Source: an uncultured Sphingomonadaceae bacterium
GTDB taxonomy: Bacteria; Pseudomonadota; Alphaproteobacteria; Sphingomonadales; Sphingomonadaceae
NCBI GenBank assembly: GCA_947499975.1
Contig: CANMQE010000001.1
Span: 186,001 to 250,000, forward strand
Length of the DNA stretch: 64,000 bases
Direction of reading: 5' to 3'
The notes beneath the pieces are model-generated. The model did no database searches. It saw only the letters and a list, made by a program, of their open reading frames with translations, and was not told the origin of the DNA. Shown piece by piece: positions 26,321-35,171 of the stretch (within the stretch, counting starts at the first letter, position 1; each line of letters starts with the position of its first letter). The position numbers were made by a program, and so were the translations under genes.

Positions 26321-27601
26321 TCAGGCAACGGGCAGCTCTGTTTCCGGCTGGCCACGCGCGGCAAGGAAGTAGAACAATGTACCTATTGCCAGCAGCCCGG
26401 CGAATACCAGCACCGCCTGCCCGTTCACCTGCAAGGCCACGAATACGCTGACGGCGATGGCCAGCGCAGCGCACAGGGCGTGCAACGGCCGCAGTGTCCC
26501 CTCCCGCCATTCCAGCGTGGGCAGGGCCGCGGCGCAGATGCAATAGGTCACCAGCCGGATCAGCGTCCCCGCCACGGCCAGCACGGCAAAACCCTCCCAC
26601 ATGCCAAAGGCGATGCTGGCGACCCCTGTGAAGATGATGGCGTTGGCAGGCGTGCCGAAACGTGGCGACACGCCCAGGAACCAGCGCGGCAGCATCCCGC
26701 GCTGCGCCATGCCATAGATCAGGCGCGGCTGGGTGGTGGAACCGTTGAAATTGTTGGCGGCGATGCTGAAGGCGGCGGCCACCACGATGGCGATGGAACC
26801 AATGTCTCCCATGGTTTCCAGCGCCGCGCCCGCCAGCGCATTCTCCTCGTTTGCCACGGCGGGCGCGATGGCGAGATAGGCCCATATCACCGCCATGTAG
26901 AGCGCGGTAACGGCCGTTACCATCGTCACGATGGCCAAAGGTATGTCGCGGCGCGGCGATCGCATTTCGCCGGCAGGCTCCGTCACAGCTTCGAACCCCA
27001 TGAAGGCGTAAAACGTCAGCAGCACCACCGTTTCCACCTCGGTAAAGGCGGGAATTCCAAAGCCGATGCCCGGATTGCCTGCGACGAGGGCAGAGATCAC
27101 CAGGGCGCCCAGCGGCAAGACTTTGAACATCGTCATCACGCCCAGCGTGCCGACAGCGCTTTTCATGCCCACCAGGTTGATGATGGTGATTGCCGCCAGG
27201 ATCGCGGCGATTGTCACCGCTTCCCATGCCGGATCGGCAAGGGCGGGGAACAACGCGGCAAGATAGGCCACCATCACGCTGGTATTGGCTGCCGCGGTAA
27301 CGATGGCGCTGGCATAGCGGGCCCAGCCCGCCTGAAAGCCCACGAAGCGCCCGAATGCCGCCTCTCCATACAGTACCGGGCCGCCGCTGTTCTCGAACCG
27401 GCGCGCCAGCCAGGCATAACATAGCGCCAGTGGCATGAAGGCGATCCCGCCTGCCAGCATCAGCCACGGCGCAAAGCTGCCGACGCCAGCGGCCAGCACG
27501 GCGGGCAGGGCGAAGATACCCGCGCCGATCATCCCGTTCACGGGGAACAGCGCGGTGCCCCAGAAGCCCACCGTGCGCGGCAGGGCGGCGGTTTTTTCCA
27601 T
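26321..27601 (-). CDS. APC-family amino acid permease
   Basis: A 426-residue inner-membrane transporter with about 12 hydrophobic helices. The first carries the substrate-binding GMIGAGIFALPAVLAAG motif of the APC superfamily, and helix 6 the FYAFMGFEAVTEPAGE block. It probably imports an amino acid or amine by proton symport. ATG 27601 (MEKTAALPRTVGFWG) fits the family; the frame extends to 27682, but that segment is not membrane-like. It is translated just ahead of the flavoprotein gene and diverges from uvrC. Confidence 0.87.
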   Translation of the reverse strand: MEKTAALPRTVGFWGTALFPVNGMIGAGIFALPAVLAAGVGSFAPWLMLAGGIAFMPLALCYAWLARRFENSGGPVLYGEAAFGRFVGFQAGWARYASAIVTAAANTSVMVAYLAALFPALADPAWEAVTIAAILAAITIINLVGMKSAVGTLGVMTMFKVLPLGALVISALVAGNPGIGFGIPAFTEVETVVLLTFYAFMGFEAVTEPAGEMRSPRRDIPLAIVTMVTAVTALYMAVIWAYLAIAPAVANEENALAGAALETMGDIGSIAIVVAAAFSIAANNFNGSTTQPRLIYGMAQRGMLPRWFLGVSPRFGTPANAIIFTGVASIAFGMWEGFAVLAVAGTLIRLVTYCICAAALPTLEWREGTLRPLHALCAALAIAVSVFVALQVNGQAVLVFAGLLAIGTLFYFLAARGQPETELPVA

Positions 27602-27699
27602 GCGAAATTCCCCTGTGAACCCGAAACCCGCACGCTGCCCTGTGGGGAGGGGCAGCGCAAGCTTTGCCAAGCGGGCGCTCATTACCTATCTCATCCGGC

Positions 27700-29658
27700 A
27701 TGTCACGAACCGAAGCCGGATCTCCTTCAGACCCTCGCGGAGCAGAGCGTTTCAACGAGGAACGCGCCGCGTACACGGTGAAGGGCAATTCCCAGCCCGA
27801 TCTGGAAGCCGGCGTCACCGCCATCCGTGAGGTGGTGAAGACGCTGAAGCCCAAGCCCGGCGTCTACCGGATGCTGGATGCGCGCGGAGACGTGCTCTAC
27901 GTCGGCAAGGCCCGCAGCCTGAAGGCGCGTGTTGCCAATTACACGCAGGTGAAGAACCTGACGAACCGTCTGCAACGTATGGTCAGCCAATGCTGCGCGA
28001 TGGAGATCGTCACCACCAACTCGGAGGCCGAGGCGCTGCTGCTGGAAGCGCAGTTCATCAAGCGGTTCCGCCCGCCGTACAATGTGTTGCTGCGGGACGA
28101 TAAGAGCTTCCCCTTTATCCTGCTGCGCGAGGGGCATGATTTTCCGCGCATCCAGAAGCATCGCGGCGCGCGCAAGGCGAAGGGCAATTACTACGGCCCC
28201 TTCGCCAGCGCCGGATCGGTGAACACCACGATTAATGCGCTGCAGAAACTCTTCCTGCTAAGATCTTGTACCGACAGCTTTTTCTCCCGCCGGGACCGGC
28301 CCTGCCTGCTTTACCAGATAAAGCGGTGCAGCGCGCCGTGCGTGGGCCGGATCGACAAGGAAGGGTATGACCAGCTGTTGCAGGAGGCGAAGGATTTCCT
28401 CGGCGGCAAATCGGGCGCGGTGCAGGCGCGGATAGAACAGCAGATGAAAAAGGCGGCGGAGGATCTCGATTTCGAAACCGCCGCGCTGCTGCGCGACCGT
28501 TTGCGCGCGGCCACCTTCATCCAGGGCAGCCAGGCGATCAACGCCGATGGCGTCGGCGATGCGGACGTGTTCGCGCTGGCGGCGAAGGGCGGGCAGATCG
28601 GCGTGCAGGGTTTTTTCGTGCGTGGCGGGCAGAACTGGGGGCACAAGGCCTTCTTCCCCACCCACACGCAGGATCTGGACAATGCCGAGGTGCTGGCGCG
28701 CGTGCTGGCGCAATTCTACGAGGAAGTGCCGCCGCCGCGCACCATCCTGGTGGACCGCGAATTGCCGGAGCAATCCTTGCTGGAGGAGGCATTCGGAGAG
28801 CTCGCCCAGAAGAACGGCAAGGGCCGCAAGGTCGAGATCAGCATTCCCCAGCGCGGGGACAGGCGAAAGCTGATGGAGCAGGCCAGCCGCAACGCGACAG
28901 AGGCGCTGGACAGGCGCTTGGCGGAAACCGGCACGCAGGCAAAGATCATGCGCGAGATGACCGATTTCCTCGAACTGGGGGACATTCCTGCGCGCATCGA
29001 GATCTACGACAACTCCCACATCCAGGGCAGCAAGGCCGTGGGCGCGATGGTGGTGGCGGGGCCGGAAGGTTTCCTCAAGAACCAGTACCGCAAGTTCAAC
29101 ATCAAGAGCGCGCAGACGAATGACGATTTCGCCATGATGCGAGAGGTGATGCACCGCCGCTTCAGCCGCGCGATGAAGGAAGATCCGGATCGCACGAGCG
29201 GACTGTGGCCCGATCTGGTGCTGCTGGATGGCGGCAAGGGGCAGATGTCTTCCGTGCAGGACACGCTGGAGGAATTGGGCATCGAGGACGTGCCATTGAT
29301 AGGCATTGCGAAGGGTCCCCACCACGGGCGCGAGGGGCGTGAGGTGTTTCACTTCCCCGACGGGCGCGAGAAGATGCTGCCCACCAATTCGCCGGTATTG
29401 TTCTATCTCCAGCGCCTGCGGGACGAGGTCCACCGCTTTGCCATTGGCGCCCATCGCGCAAAGCGCAGCCGCGCGATTTCAGCATCGCCGCTGGACGAGA
29501 TCCCCGGCATTGGCCCCTCGCGAAAGCGCGCGCTGCTGCTGCATTTCGGCACGGCGAGCAAGGTGCGCGCCGCTGCGCTGGACGATCTGAAACGCGTCCC
29601 CGGCGTCAGCGCCAGCGTGGCGCAGACGATCTACGATTTCTATCACGCTGGAGGATGA
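27700..29658 (+). CDS. uvrC: Excinuclease ABC subunit C
   Basis: UvrC makes the dual incisions of nucleotide-excision repair. The 652 residues contain the GIY-YIG nuclease domain (PGVYRMLDARGDVLYVGKAR), a UVR motif (about 205-245), an RNase H-like nuclease domain with conserved acidic residues (EIYDNSHIQG, LLDGGKGQ) and C-terminal helix-hairpin-helix motifs (IPGIGPSRKRALL, VPGVSASVA). ATG 27700 lacks a clear ribosome-binding site, and the exact start within 27664-27700 is uncertain. A small TonB-C protein follows after seven bases. Confidence 0.95.
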   Translation: MSRTEAGSPSDPRGAERFNEERAAYTVKGNSQPDLEAGVTAIREVVKTLKPKPGVYRMLDARGDVLYVGKARSLKARVANYTQVKNLTNRLQRMVSQCCAMEIVTTNSEAEALLLEAQFIKRFRPPYNVLLRDDKSFPFILLREGHDFPRIQKHRGARKAKGNYYGPFASAGSVNTTINALQKLFLLRSCTDSFFSRRDRPCLLYQIKRCSAPCVGRIDKEGYDQLLQEAKDFLGGKSGAVQARIEQQMKKAAEDLDFETAALLRDRLRAATFIQGSQAINADGVGDADVFALAAKGGQIGVQGFFVRGGQNWGHKAFFPTHTQDLDNAEVLARVLAQFYEEVPPPRTILVDRELPEQSLLEEAFGELAQKNGKGRKVEISIPQRGDRRKLMEQASRNATEALDRRLAETGTQAKIMREMTDFLELGDIPARIEIYDNSHIQGSKAVGAMVVAGPEGFLKNQYRKFNIKSAQTNDDFAMMREVMHRRFSRAMKEDPDRTSGLWPDLVLLDGGKGQMSSVQDTLEELGIEDVPLIGIAKGPHHGREGREVFHFPDGREKMLPTNSPVLFYLQRLRDEVHRFAIGAHRAKRSRAISASPLDEIPGIGPSRKRALLLHFGTASKVRAAALDDLKRVPGVSASVAQTIYDFYHAGG

Positions 29659-29665
29659 GTTGAAC

Positions 29666-30133
29666 ATGGCCGGAACCAGAACCAGAACGAGAACGAGAGG
29701 CGTGCGCGCCGTGGCCAGCGCGGGGCTGACACTCGCCGCGCTCGCTTTCGCCAATCCCGCCTTTGCGCAGCACGCTGATGATGATGCCTCCAAAGGTACG
29801 GCTCGGCCCGTCACTCCGCTCAATCAGGCGGAATGGGCGAGACGGATTATCGAGGGTTATCCCGTGGAGGCCCTTCGTACGAACGCACAGGGCACGGTCG
29901 GCGTTACTCTCACGATCGATACGCAAGGCAGGGCGGCGGCATGCAAGGTTCGCAGCAGCAGCGGCCATCAATCTCTGGATAATGCCGCGTGTGGCGGGAT
30001 GATCGAACATGCCCGATTTACGCCTGCCATCGGCGACGATGGGGAGCCGACAACGGGCAATTGGTCCACGAATGTCGTCTATTCGATAGACCATACCTAT
30101 CACGTCCTGCCTGGCGATAGCCCGCCTGCCTGA
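29666..30133 (+). CDS. Small periplasmic protein with TonB C-terminal-like domain
   Basis: A 155-residue exported protein whose residues 65-145 resemble the TonB C-terminal fold (NAQGTVGVTLTIDTQGRAAACKV, SLDNAACGGMIEHARFTPA). Unlike TonB it has a cleavable signal peptide (SAGLTLAALAFANPAFA) rather than an uncleaved anchor with a Pro-rich spacer, and no exbBD genes are nearby. The n-region is a run of Thr-Arg repeats coded by a hexanucleotide repeat. ATG 29666 is used; TTG 29660, five bases from GGAG, is a second possibility. It is probably co-transcribed with uvrC. The role is unknown. Confidence 0.75.
   Translation: MAGTRTRTRTRGVRAVASAGLTLAALAFANPAFAQHADDDASKGTARPVTPLNQAEWARRIIEGYPVEALRTNAQGTVGVTLTIDTQGRAAACKVRSSSGHQSLDNAACGGMIEHARFTPAIGDDGEPTTGNWSTNVVYSIDHTYHVLPGDSPPA
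29673..29699. repeat. Hexanucleotide tandem repeat in a signal-peptide coding region
   Basis: GAACCA twice, GAACGA twice and a partial GAG run in tandem, coding for alternating Thr and Arg before the hydrophobic core of the signal peptide. Changes of one unit would stay in frame. Confidence 0.8.
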
Positions 30134-30303
30134 CGTGGGCTGCTTCGGTAACTCGTCCATGTCGGACCAGTTGATGTCCGCGTGGGTGCGGTTGCAAAAA
30201 GACTTGGTTATCGCTCACGCCGATGCTCTGCCTGCCCAGCGGAATGCCGTCTTCCACTCTGTAGGGCCGCCATTGTTGACGGCGATGCGACGCGCGTCGC
30301 GCC

Positions 30304-31044
30304 TCAGGCCGTATGCGGCGGGGCCTGCTGTGCCTTCAGACGGCGTGCCTGGAAGGCGAAGCGCGCCGCCTTGCCGACATCGTTCTGGAACGATGAATTG
30401 ACGATCCCGCCCACGGCAGAGCCGAGGATCGGCACAACCATGCCGGCGCGGCTGCGGAAGGAGGTGAGGGCGATGGCACGCGAGACACGTTCCACCGCCT
30501 GATCGATGACGGGGGTAATTTCCTCGTGATCGGCGTCCACCAGATCACCGTCCGGCCCGATGTTGGCTTCCAGCGCGGCGATCCGCCTGTCGCGCTCCTT
30601 CGGCTCGTCCAGAGCGGAAAGTTCCAGGATCTGCAGGCGGAAAAGCTTCTCGCGCGGGCCGTCTCCGTCATAGCCAAAGGCCTTGCCGGTATCGCGGATC
30701 ACGCGCAGCGCGATGGCGATGGTAGCGGGAATATCCAGCCCCGCCGTCACCACGCCGCCAAGCCCTGCCGCAGCGCCGCTGGCACCGCTGATGCCGCGCG
30801 CGGCGCGGGCCACGCCCTTGGCCGCATCATGCGCGGCTTCGATGTTTTGGGGATCATGATTGAACCGCACCAGCGGAGGCATCGCAACAGCTGTATCCAG
30901 GCCTTTCAGCACCGCTTCCACCAGCGGCTTTGGCACCATTCCGGCGATGGCCTTGCCGAATGGATGGGTGAGGCGTTCGATCCCCCGTCCCAGCCACGAT
31001 GGCTTGCTGCGACGATAGCGGGCCTGTTCTTTCTGAAGATCCAT
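30304..31044 (-). CDS. EcsC family protein
   Basis: A 246-residue protein of the EcsC family, named after a Bacillus gene beside an ABC transporter; its biochemical role is unknown. Segments include a glycine/alanine-rich stretch (about 95-130, GISGASGAAAGLGGVVTAGLDIPATIAIALRVI), likely membrane-associated, and a C-terminal SRAGMVVPILGSAVGGIVNSSF stretch. ATG 31044 is preferred because the N-terminal extension to 31155 would reach into the ribosome-binding site of the divergent stress-protein gene. No ABC transporter is nearby. Confidence 0.8.
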   Translation of the reverse strand: MDLQKEQARYRRSKPSWLGRGIERLTHPFGKAIAGMVPKPLVEAVLKGLDTAVAMPPLVRFNHDPQNIEAAHDAAKGVARAARGISGASGAAAGLGGVVTAGLDIPATIAIALRVIRDTGKAFGYDGDGPREKLFRLQILELSALDEPKERDRRIAALEANIGPDGDLVDADHEEITPVIDQAVERVSRAIALTSFRSRAGMVVPILGSAVGGIVNSSFQNDVGKAARFAFQARRLKAQQAPPHTA

Positions 31045-31145
31045 GCCCTGCAAACGTTTTCCGACAAACGCTGTTCCCTTGACGCCGGTCAATGACAGCT
31101 TGCGGGCAGCAGGCGCATCCTGCCGCAATAAAGGAGGATGTTCCC

Positions 31146-31961
31146 ATGCGATCAATTCTTGTTCACGCTATCGACGATGGCAATTTCGAAGCCCGGCTAC
31201 AGGCGGCGCTCGATCTATCGCGGGCCTTCGATGCCCATCTGACTCTGGTGCAGACCATCGCCTACGATCTGCTGGTACCCACCGATCCGTTCGGCGTTTC
31301 CGCCGTGGAAGTCACCGATGCCATGCGCAAGCTGGCGAGGGATTTTCGCGACAAGGTTGAAGCGCGGCTGCGACAGGAAGACGTACGTTGGGAATGGCGG
31401 GACGAGGCCGGTTACGAGGGGCGAAGCCTTGTGCGCCATGCCGCGCTCAACGATCTCGCGATCGTCGGCAGTTCCCATTCCGGCAGCGGAGGCCGTGCGG
31501 CGGCGAACCTGGCTGGAATGCTGGCCATCCATTGCCGCACGCCGATCATGGTGGTGCCCGATGACGCGCGCGGCCTGCCCGTTGGCAAGGCCGCTGCGGT
31601 GTGCTGGAACGGCTCGATGGAATGCGCGCACGCCGCGCGACTGGCCGTCCCGCTGCTGGCCAGGGCGAGCGCGGTGCATATCCTGCGGGTGGGCCAGCCA
31701 GCGGAAAAGGAGGACGAGGTTCTGCCGCCCAGCGCAGGCGCCGCCTATCTGCAGCGGCACGGCGTCGATTGCGAGATCGTGGACCTGCCCAGCGGCAGCG
31801 AAACGGTGGCCGAAACGCTGCACAAGGCTGCCGAAGCGCGCGAGGCGGACTTCATGGTGATGGGCGCATACGGCCAGGCGCGCATCGTGGAAACGCTGTT
31901 TGGCGGGGTAACGCGCAGCGTGCTGGCGAAACCGCCGATGCCCGTGCTGATGGCGCATTAA
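31146..31961 (+). CDS. Universal stress protein (two UspA domains)
   Basis: A 271-residue UspA-family protein with tandem domains (about 1-140 and 150-271). The second ends with MVMGAYGQARIVETLFGGVTRSVL, which resembles the G-x2-G-x9-G-S/T ATP-binding pattern. The start ATG 31146 has AAGGAGG eight bases upstream, so the longer frame from 31092 is not used. Such proteins act in general stress adaptation; no partner is evident among its neighbours. Confidence 0.9.
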   Translation: MRSILVHAIDDGNFEARLQAALDLSRAFDAHLTLVQTIAYDLLVPTDPFGVSAVEVTDAMRKLARDFRDKVEARLRQEDVRWEWRDEAGYEGRSLVRHAALNDLAIVGSSHSGSGGRAAANLAGMLAIHCRTPIMVVPDDARGLPVGKAAAVCWNGSMECAHAARLAVPLLARASAVHILRVGQPAEKEDEVLPPSAGAAYLQRHGVDCEIVDLPSGSETVAETLHKAAEAREADFMVMGAYGQARIVETLFGGVTRSVLAKPPMPVLMAH

Positions 31962-31965
31962 CTGG

Positions 31966-31982
31966 CGCTGCGCACCGCAGCG
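31966..31982. terminator. Short hairpin between convergent usp and tesB
   Basis: CGCTGCG and CGCAGCG pair around a 3-nt loop in the 23-bp gap between convergent genes. No T-tract follows in either direction, so this is weak evidence for termination. Confidence 0.25.
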
Positions 31983-31984
31983 GC

Positions 31985-32872
31985 TCAGGTGTGGCGCAGC
32001 ATCCCTTCCTGCACTACGCTGGCCACCAGCCGCCCGTCGCGCGTGAAGATCTGCCCGCGGCCAAAGCCGCGCGCATGGCCCGACCACGGGCTTTCGGTAA
32101 CGTAGAGCATCCATTCGTCGGCGCGGAAATCCTCGTGGAACCACAGCGCATGATCGAGGCTGGCAGCCTTTATGGAGCCGTCGAAGATATTCTTCCCATA
32201 GGGCTGAATTGCCGTTGCCAGCAGCTGGAAATCCGAGATGTAGGACAGCACAGCGCGGTGCAGCGCGGGTTCGGCAGGCAGGGAGGCGACAGTGCGAAAC
32301 CAGACGTGGCTGATGGGCTCGCGCTCTTCAGGATTTACCCAGTCACGCGATTCCACGGATCGGAAGTCGACCGGATTGGGGCGCAAGGCCAGGGTACGAA
32401 GCTGCCCTTCCGGCAGGTATTGCGCCAACCTCTTGCGAATTTCGGCATCGGATTCCAGGCTTTCGGGATCGGGCACGTCCGGCATCTGCGGAGACTGGTA
32501 CGAGGGGCCATCGACCGGCAACTGGAACGATGCGGTAAGGTTCAGAATGGGCTTGCCATCTTGGCTGGCCACCACGCGCCGATTGGAAAAACTGCGCCCG
32601 TCCAGATCGCGCTTTACGCGGTATTCAATAGGCAGATCGTCATTGCCGGGACGCAGGAAATAGGCGTGCAGCGAATGGGCTTCGCGCGCGTCGTCCACTG
32701 TGCGCCGCGCAGCGCCCAGCGCCTGGGCAATGGCCTGTCCGCCGAACACGCGGCCCGTGCCATCGGGCCGGCGCCTTCCGATGAAGCGATCGCCACCCTT
32801 GGGTTCAAGATCAAGCAGGAGAACAAGGTCTGCGACAAGTTGCTCGGGCGTTTGGGACGTTTGCGATGCCAT
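31985..32872 (-). CDS. tesB: Acyl-CoA thioesterase II
   Basis: A 295-residue double-hotdog thioesterase that hydrolyses medium- and long-chain acyl-CoA to free fatty acid and CoA. Family blocks are GRVFGGQAIAQALGAARRTV, SLHAYFLRPG, GRSFSNRRVVASQDG in the first hotdog, and SLDHALWFHEDFRADEWMLY with RGQIFTRDGRLVASVVQEG in the second. Start ATG 32872 and length match E. coli TesB. It is followed 50 bp upstream by the cupin gene on the same strand. Confidence 0.94.
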   Translation of the reverse strand: MASQTSQTPEQLVADLVLLLDLEPKGGDRFIGRRRPDGTGRVFGGQAIAQALGAARRTVDDAREAHSLHAYFLRPGNDDLPIEYRVKRDLDGRSFSNRRVVASQDGKPILNLTASFQLPVDGPSYQSPQMPDVPDPESLESDAEIRKRLAQYLPEGQLRTLALRPNPVDFRSVESRDWVNPEEREPISHVWFRTVASLPAEPALHRAVLSYISDFQLLATAIQPYGKNIFDGSIKAASLDHALWFHEDFRADEWMLYVTESPWSGHARGFGRGQIFTRDGRLVASVVQEGMLRHT

Positions 32873-32922
32873 ATGTCCGCGCCATTGCGCAGCGTTTGGC
32901 GTTCGTCAAGCAAGCAGCCTGA

Positions 32923-33807
32923 TCAAAGCAGTCCGGGGATGCGCCGCGCCACGCGGCAACCGAGCGCTTTCAGCCTGTTCCTGCGGGGCCAGCGCCTTGT
33001 GGGCTTGGGATCCATGCCGCGCTTGCGCAGCAGGTGGTTGAATGCGCGCGCATCGGCCTCCTCGTAACTCCATTTCGATCGCCAGGTGATCGACAGCGAG
33101 ATAGAGGGGTGCGGGCCGTTCTTCACGAAATGCGGTGCCATTACAGGCACATACAGCGCGTCACCGGGATCGAGGCAGTAGGCCATTCCATAGTTGGAAA
33201 AGCTATCCTGCCAGCTGAGTTCGCGCGCGCCGCCGGTGTGATAGCTTTCGTGCAGCGTATCGCGCGCGAAGCGGCCGTCTCCTGCGGGATAGACCGTCAT
33301 CTGCTTGTGCCCGCGCAATTGCATCAGGATGTTGTGCTCGGGATCGAAATGGTACGGGGTCACGGCATCGGGGCTGGAGACGAATATGAAGGATTGCGGG
33401 GTAAGCGGCGGGCCCGTCAGCGGCTCGATCACCTCGCGCAGTTCGTTCAGCAGTTCATGCAGCAACGCGGCATAGGCGGGGTTCTGCTCGACGTTCTTCA
33501 GCACCGCCCAGCTATTGGCGCTGTCGATCTCGCGGATGGTCTGCCCGATGGAGAGTCCGGTGCCTTCGGGCTTCCCCGTCACCCCGATGGTTACATCGCC
33601 GCGATTGTATTCCACGCTGGTGGCGGGCAGGCTTTCTGCCAGCATGGCCAGCGCGTCCAGCTCCAGCAGCGGGTGCCGGGAAAGGTCGTGTGTCAGCTTG
33701 TGCGGCCCCTCCGGATAGGAGGATGCGAAATAGGCGCGGCTGCGCGCCGGGAAGATCTGCTTCGGCCCGACGGAACGGCCCTGGAGGTTTCCGACATAGT
33801 GGCTCAT
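32923..33807 (-). CDS. Cupin-like (JmjC/cupin_8) protein, putative 2OG oxygenase
   Basis: A 294-residue cupin_8-type protein. A candidate iron site is the His and Asp of TPYHFDPEHN plus the distal His in VMAPHFVKNG; KQMTVYPAGDG and CLDPGDALYVP are the usual beta-helix strands. It starts at ATG 33807, overlapping the stop of the GNAT gene by four bases, so the two products are probably made together. It differs clearly from the cupin protein at 14442. The substrate is unknown; a peptide or amino-acid-like product passed on from the GNAT protein is one idea. Confidence 0.8.
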   Translation of the reverse strand: MSHYVGNLQGRSVGPKQIFPARSRAYFASSYPEGPHKLTHDLSRHPLLELDALAMLAESLPATSVEYNRGDVTIGVTGKPEGTGLSIGQTIREIDSANSWAVLKNVEQNPAYAALLHELLNELREVIEPLTGPPLTPQSFIFVSSPDAVTPYHFDPEHNILMQLRGHKQMTVYPAGDGRFARDTLHESYHTGGARELSWQDSFSNYGMAYCLDPGDALYVPVMAPHFVKNGPHPSISLSITWRSKWSYEEADARAFNHLLRKRGMDPKPTRRWPRRNRLKALGCRVARRIPGLL

Positions 33808-35009
33808 TCCAGCCCCCCTGCGCCGCTGCCCGTTTCCATCCGGATGATCGCGGCAAATGCGGAACGGCGCAGGAAACCCCCGATGCCGATCGATATGCGT
33901 TCGATCTCCCGTCGTTCGCGCCAGAGGTGATCGATCATAGGGTGATCGGGAGCGGCGCAGCTATCGGCCCATTCGCACCCCTCCCGCTCCAGCAGGGCCA
34001 TATTCTCGCGCTGCAGCAGCACGCCGGGAGAGAAGCGGGCGTATTCCTGATCGAACGCGGTCTTGAAGGAATAGGCGCCGCGCCCGGTGATGAAGGTGGC
34101 CAGCATCGCGATGGCGCGGCCATTCAGCCGCACCGCCAGCCGTTCCAGCCTGCCGCGCACGGCAGAGCCAGCGATGGCGGCCTGGAAGATGGCCTGCGTG
34201 CGCGGATCGCAATGCATCGCCGAACCGGCATCGCCCTTCCACCCGCCAGCCTCCAGTTCCAGGAATTCGCGCGTCCAGCCAGCGATGTCGGAATAGTCCG
34301 ACAATCGCTCGACCGTCAGTTGCCCGTGTTCCTGCAGGCGGCGGTGCTGGCGGCGCAGTTCCTTGCGCTTCTTCGCGGGCAAGGCTGCCTCGAAATAGTC
34401 CTCCGCCGAGAGATTGCTGTGAAGCATTGCGCGCGCCTCGCGGTGAACGGTGGCGGCGCTGCGCCGCTGCCGGGCCAGCACGGCTTTCAGCGCATCGCGC
34501 AGCGGGCCGTGCGCAGGCACGTGAGAGAGATGCAGGAAGAACGCGAAGCCGCTTTCCTGATCGCACCAGTCCAGCAATCCTTGCCAGAAGGTCTGTTCCA
34601 TTCCGCGCGCCACCAGCGGCTGGCCCAGGAAGCAGTTGGGATGCACCCAGTTGCGCAGGTGCGGGATGGGATGGCCGTAGTAATCGCGGGTGCGCAGCAC
34701 CGGCAGCAATCCCACGAGCTCTCCATCCGCCTGCACCGCCAGCATGGCGACATGGCCCGCCGGGTCCAGCTCTCGCAGGGAAGGGAGGAGGTACCAGCTT
34801 TCGTAGAAGGGATTTGGCTCGCTCGTGCGCAAGGCGAGCGCATCCCAGGACTCGATTTGGTCGCGAGAATGAAAATCGCGCCAGTCGTGTTCCTGCACGA
34901 TCACGCGGGGCGGGAATTGCGAGGCGAACGCGCCTGCACCAGCGCCGTCTGCGCCGCCTGTCGCACCCAGCAGGGCAAGGTGCCCGGTGAGAGGCATGTC
35001 ATGCGCCAC
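33804..35009 (-). CDS. GNAT-superfamily acyltransferase, CelD/BcsL (FemAB-like) type
   Basis: A 401-residue acyltransferase of the CelD/BcsL-like branch, in which two GNAT folds occur in tandem as in FemAB and LPG synthases. The N-terminal half has the NPFYESWYLLPSLREL block and the C-terminal half the acceptor-side signature GRLERLAVRLNGRAIAMLATFITGRGAYSFKTAFDQEYARFSPG, split here only by description. GTG 35009 and ATG 34997 are both possible starts; neither has a clear ribosome site. It is coupled to the downstream cupin gene. Relatives act in exopolysaccharide or lipid modification. Confidence 0.75.
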   Translation of the reverse strand: MAHDMPLTGHLALLGATGGADGAGAGAFASQFPPRVIVQEHDWRDFHSRDQIESWDALALRTSEPNPFYESWYLLPSLRELDPAGHVAMLAVQADGELVGLLPVLRTRDYYGHPIPHLRNWVHPNCFLGQPLVARGMEQTFWQGLLDWCDQESGFAFFLHLSHVPAHGPLRDALKAVLARQRRSAATVHREARAMLHSNLSAEDYFEAALPAKKRKELRRQHRRLQEHGQLTVERLSDYSDIAGWTREFLELEAGGWKGDAGSAMHCDPRTQAIFQAAIAGSAVRGRLERLAVRLNGRAIAMLATFITGRGAYSFKTAFDQEYARFSPGVLLQRENMALLEREGCEWADSCAAPDHPMIDHLWRERREIERISIGIGGFLRRSAFAAIIRMETGSGAGGLE

Positions 35010-35100
35010 GCGAGAAGGTTAACGCGCGCTTCGGGGAAATGCCGGATTGCATGACTGTGCCCTAGCCGCGCAATGGCAAGGAACCCTTAAGCGGTAAGGT

Positions 35101-35135
35101 AAAAAAAGCCCTGCCAGGCGCGAACCCGGCAGGGC
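35101..35135 (-). terminator. Rho-independent terminator of hppA
   Basis: On the minus strand the perfect 8-bp stem GCCCTGCC/GGCAGGGC around a 12-nt loop is followed by seven T residues (35107-35101). It lies 37 bp after the hppA stop. Confidence 0.85.
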
Positions 35136-35171
35136 CTTGGATTACCCCGAGGGGTAAAATCGCTGGGGTGG

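Noticed and set aside
30134..30303. Short open frames in the gap between the TonB-C-like gene and EcsC
   Set aside because: They overlap the neighbouring genes antisense, lack ribosome sites and do not resemble proteins.
34999..35052. A 17-codon ORF upstream of the GNAT gene as a peptide precursor
   Set aside because: It has no ribosome site, no cleavage or core-peptide pattern, and simply overlaps the GNAT start region.
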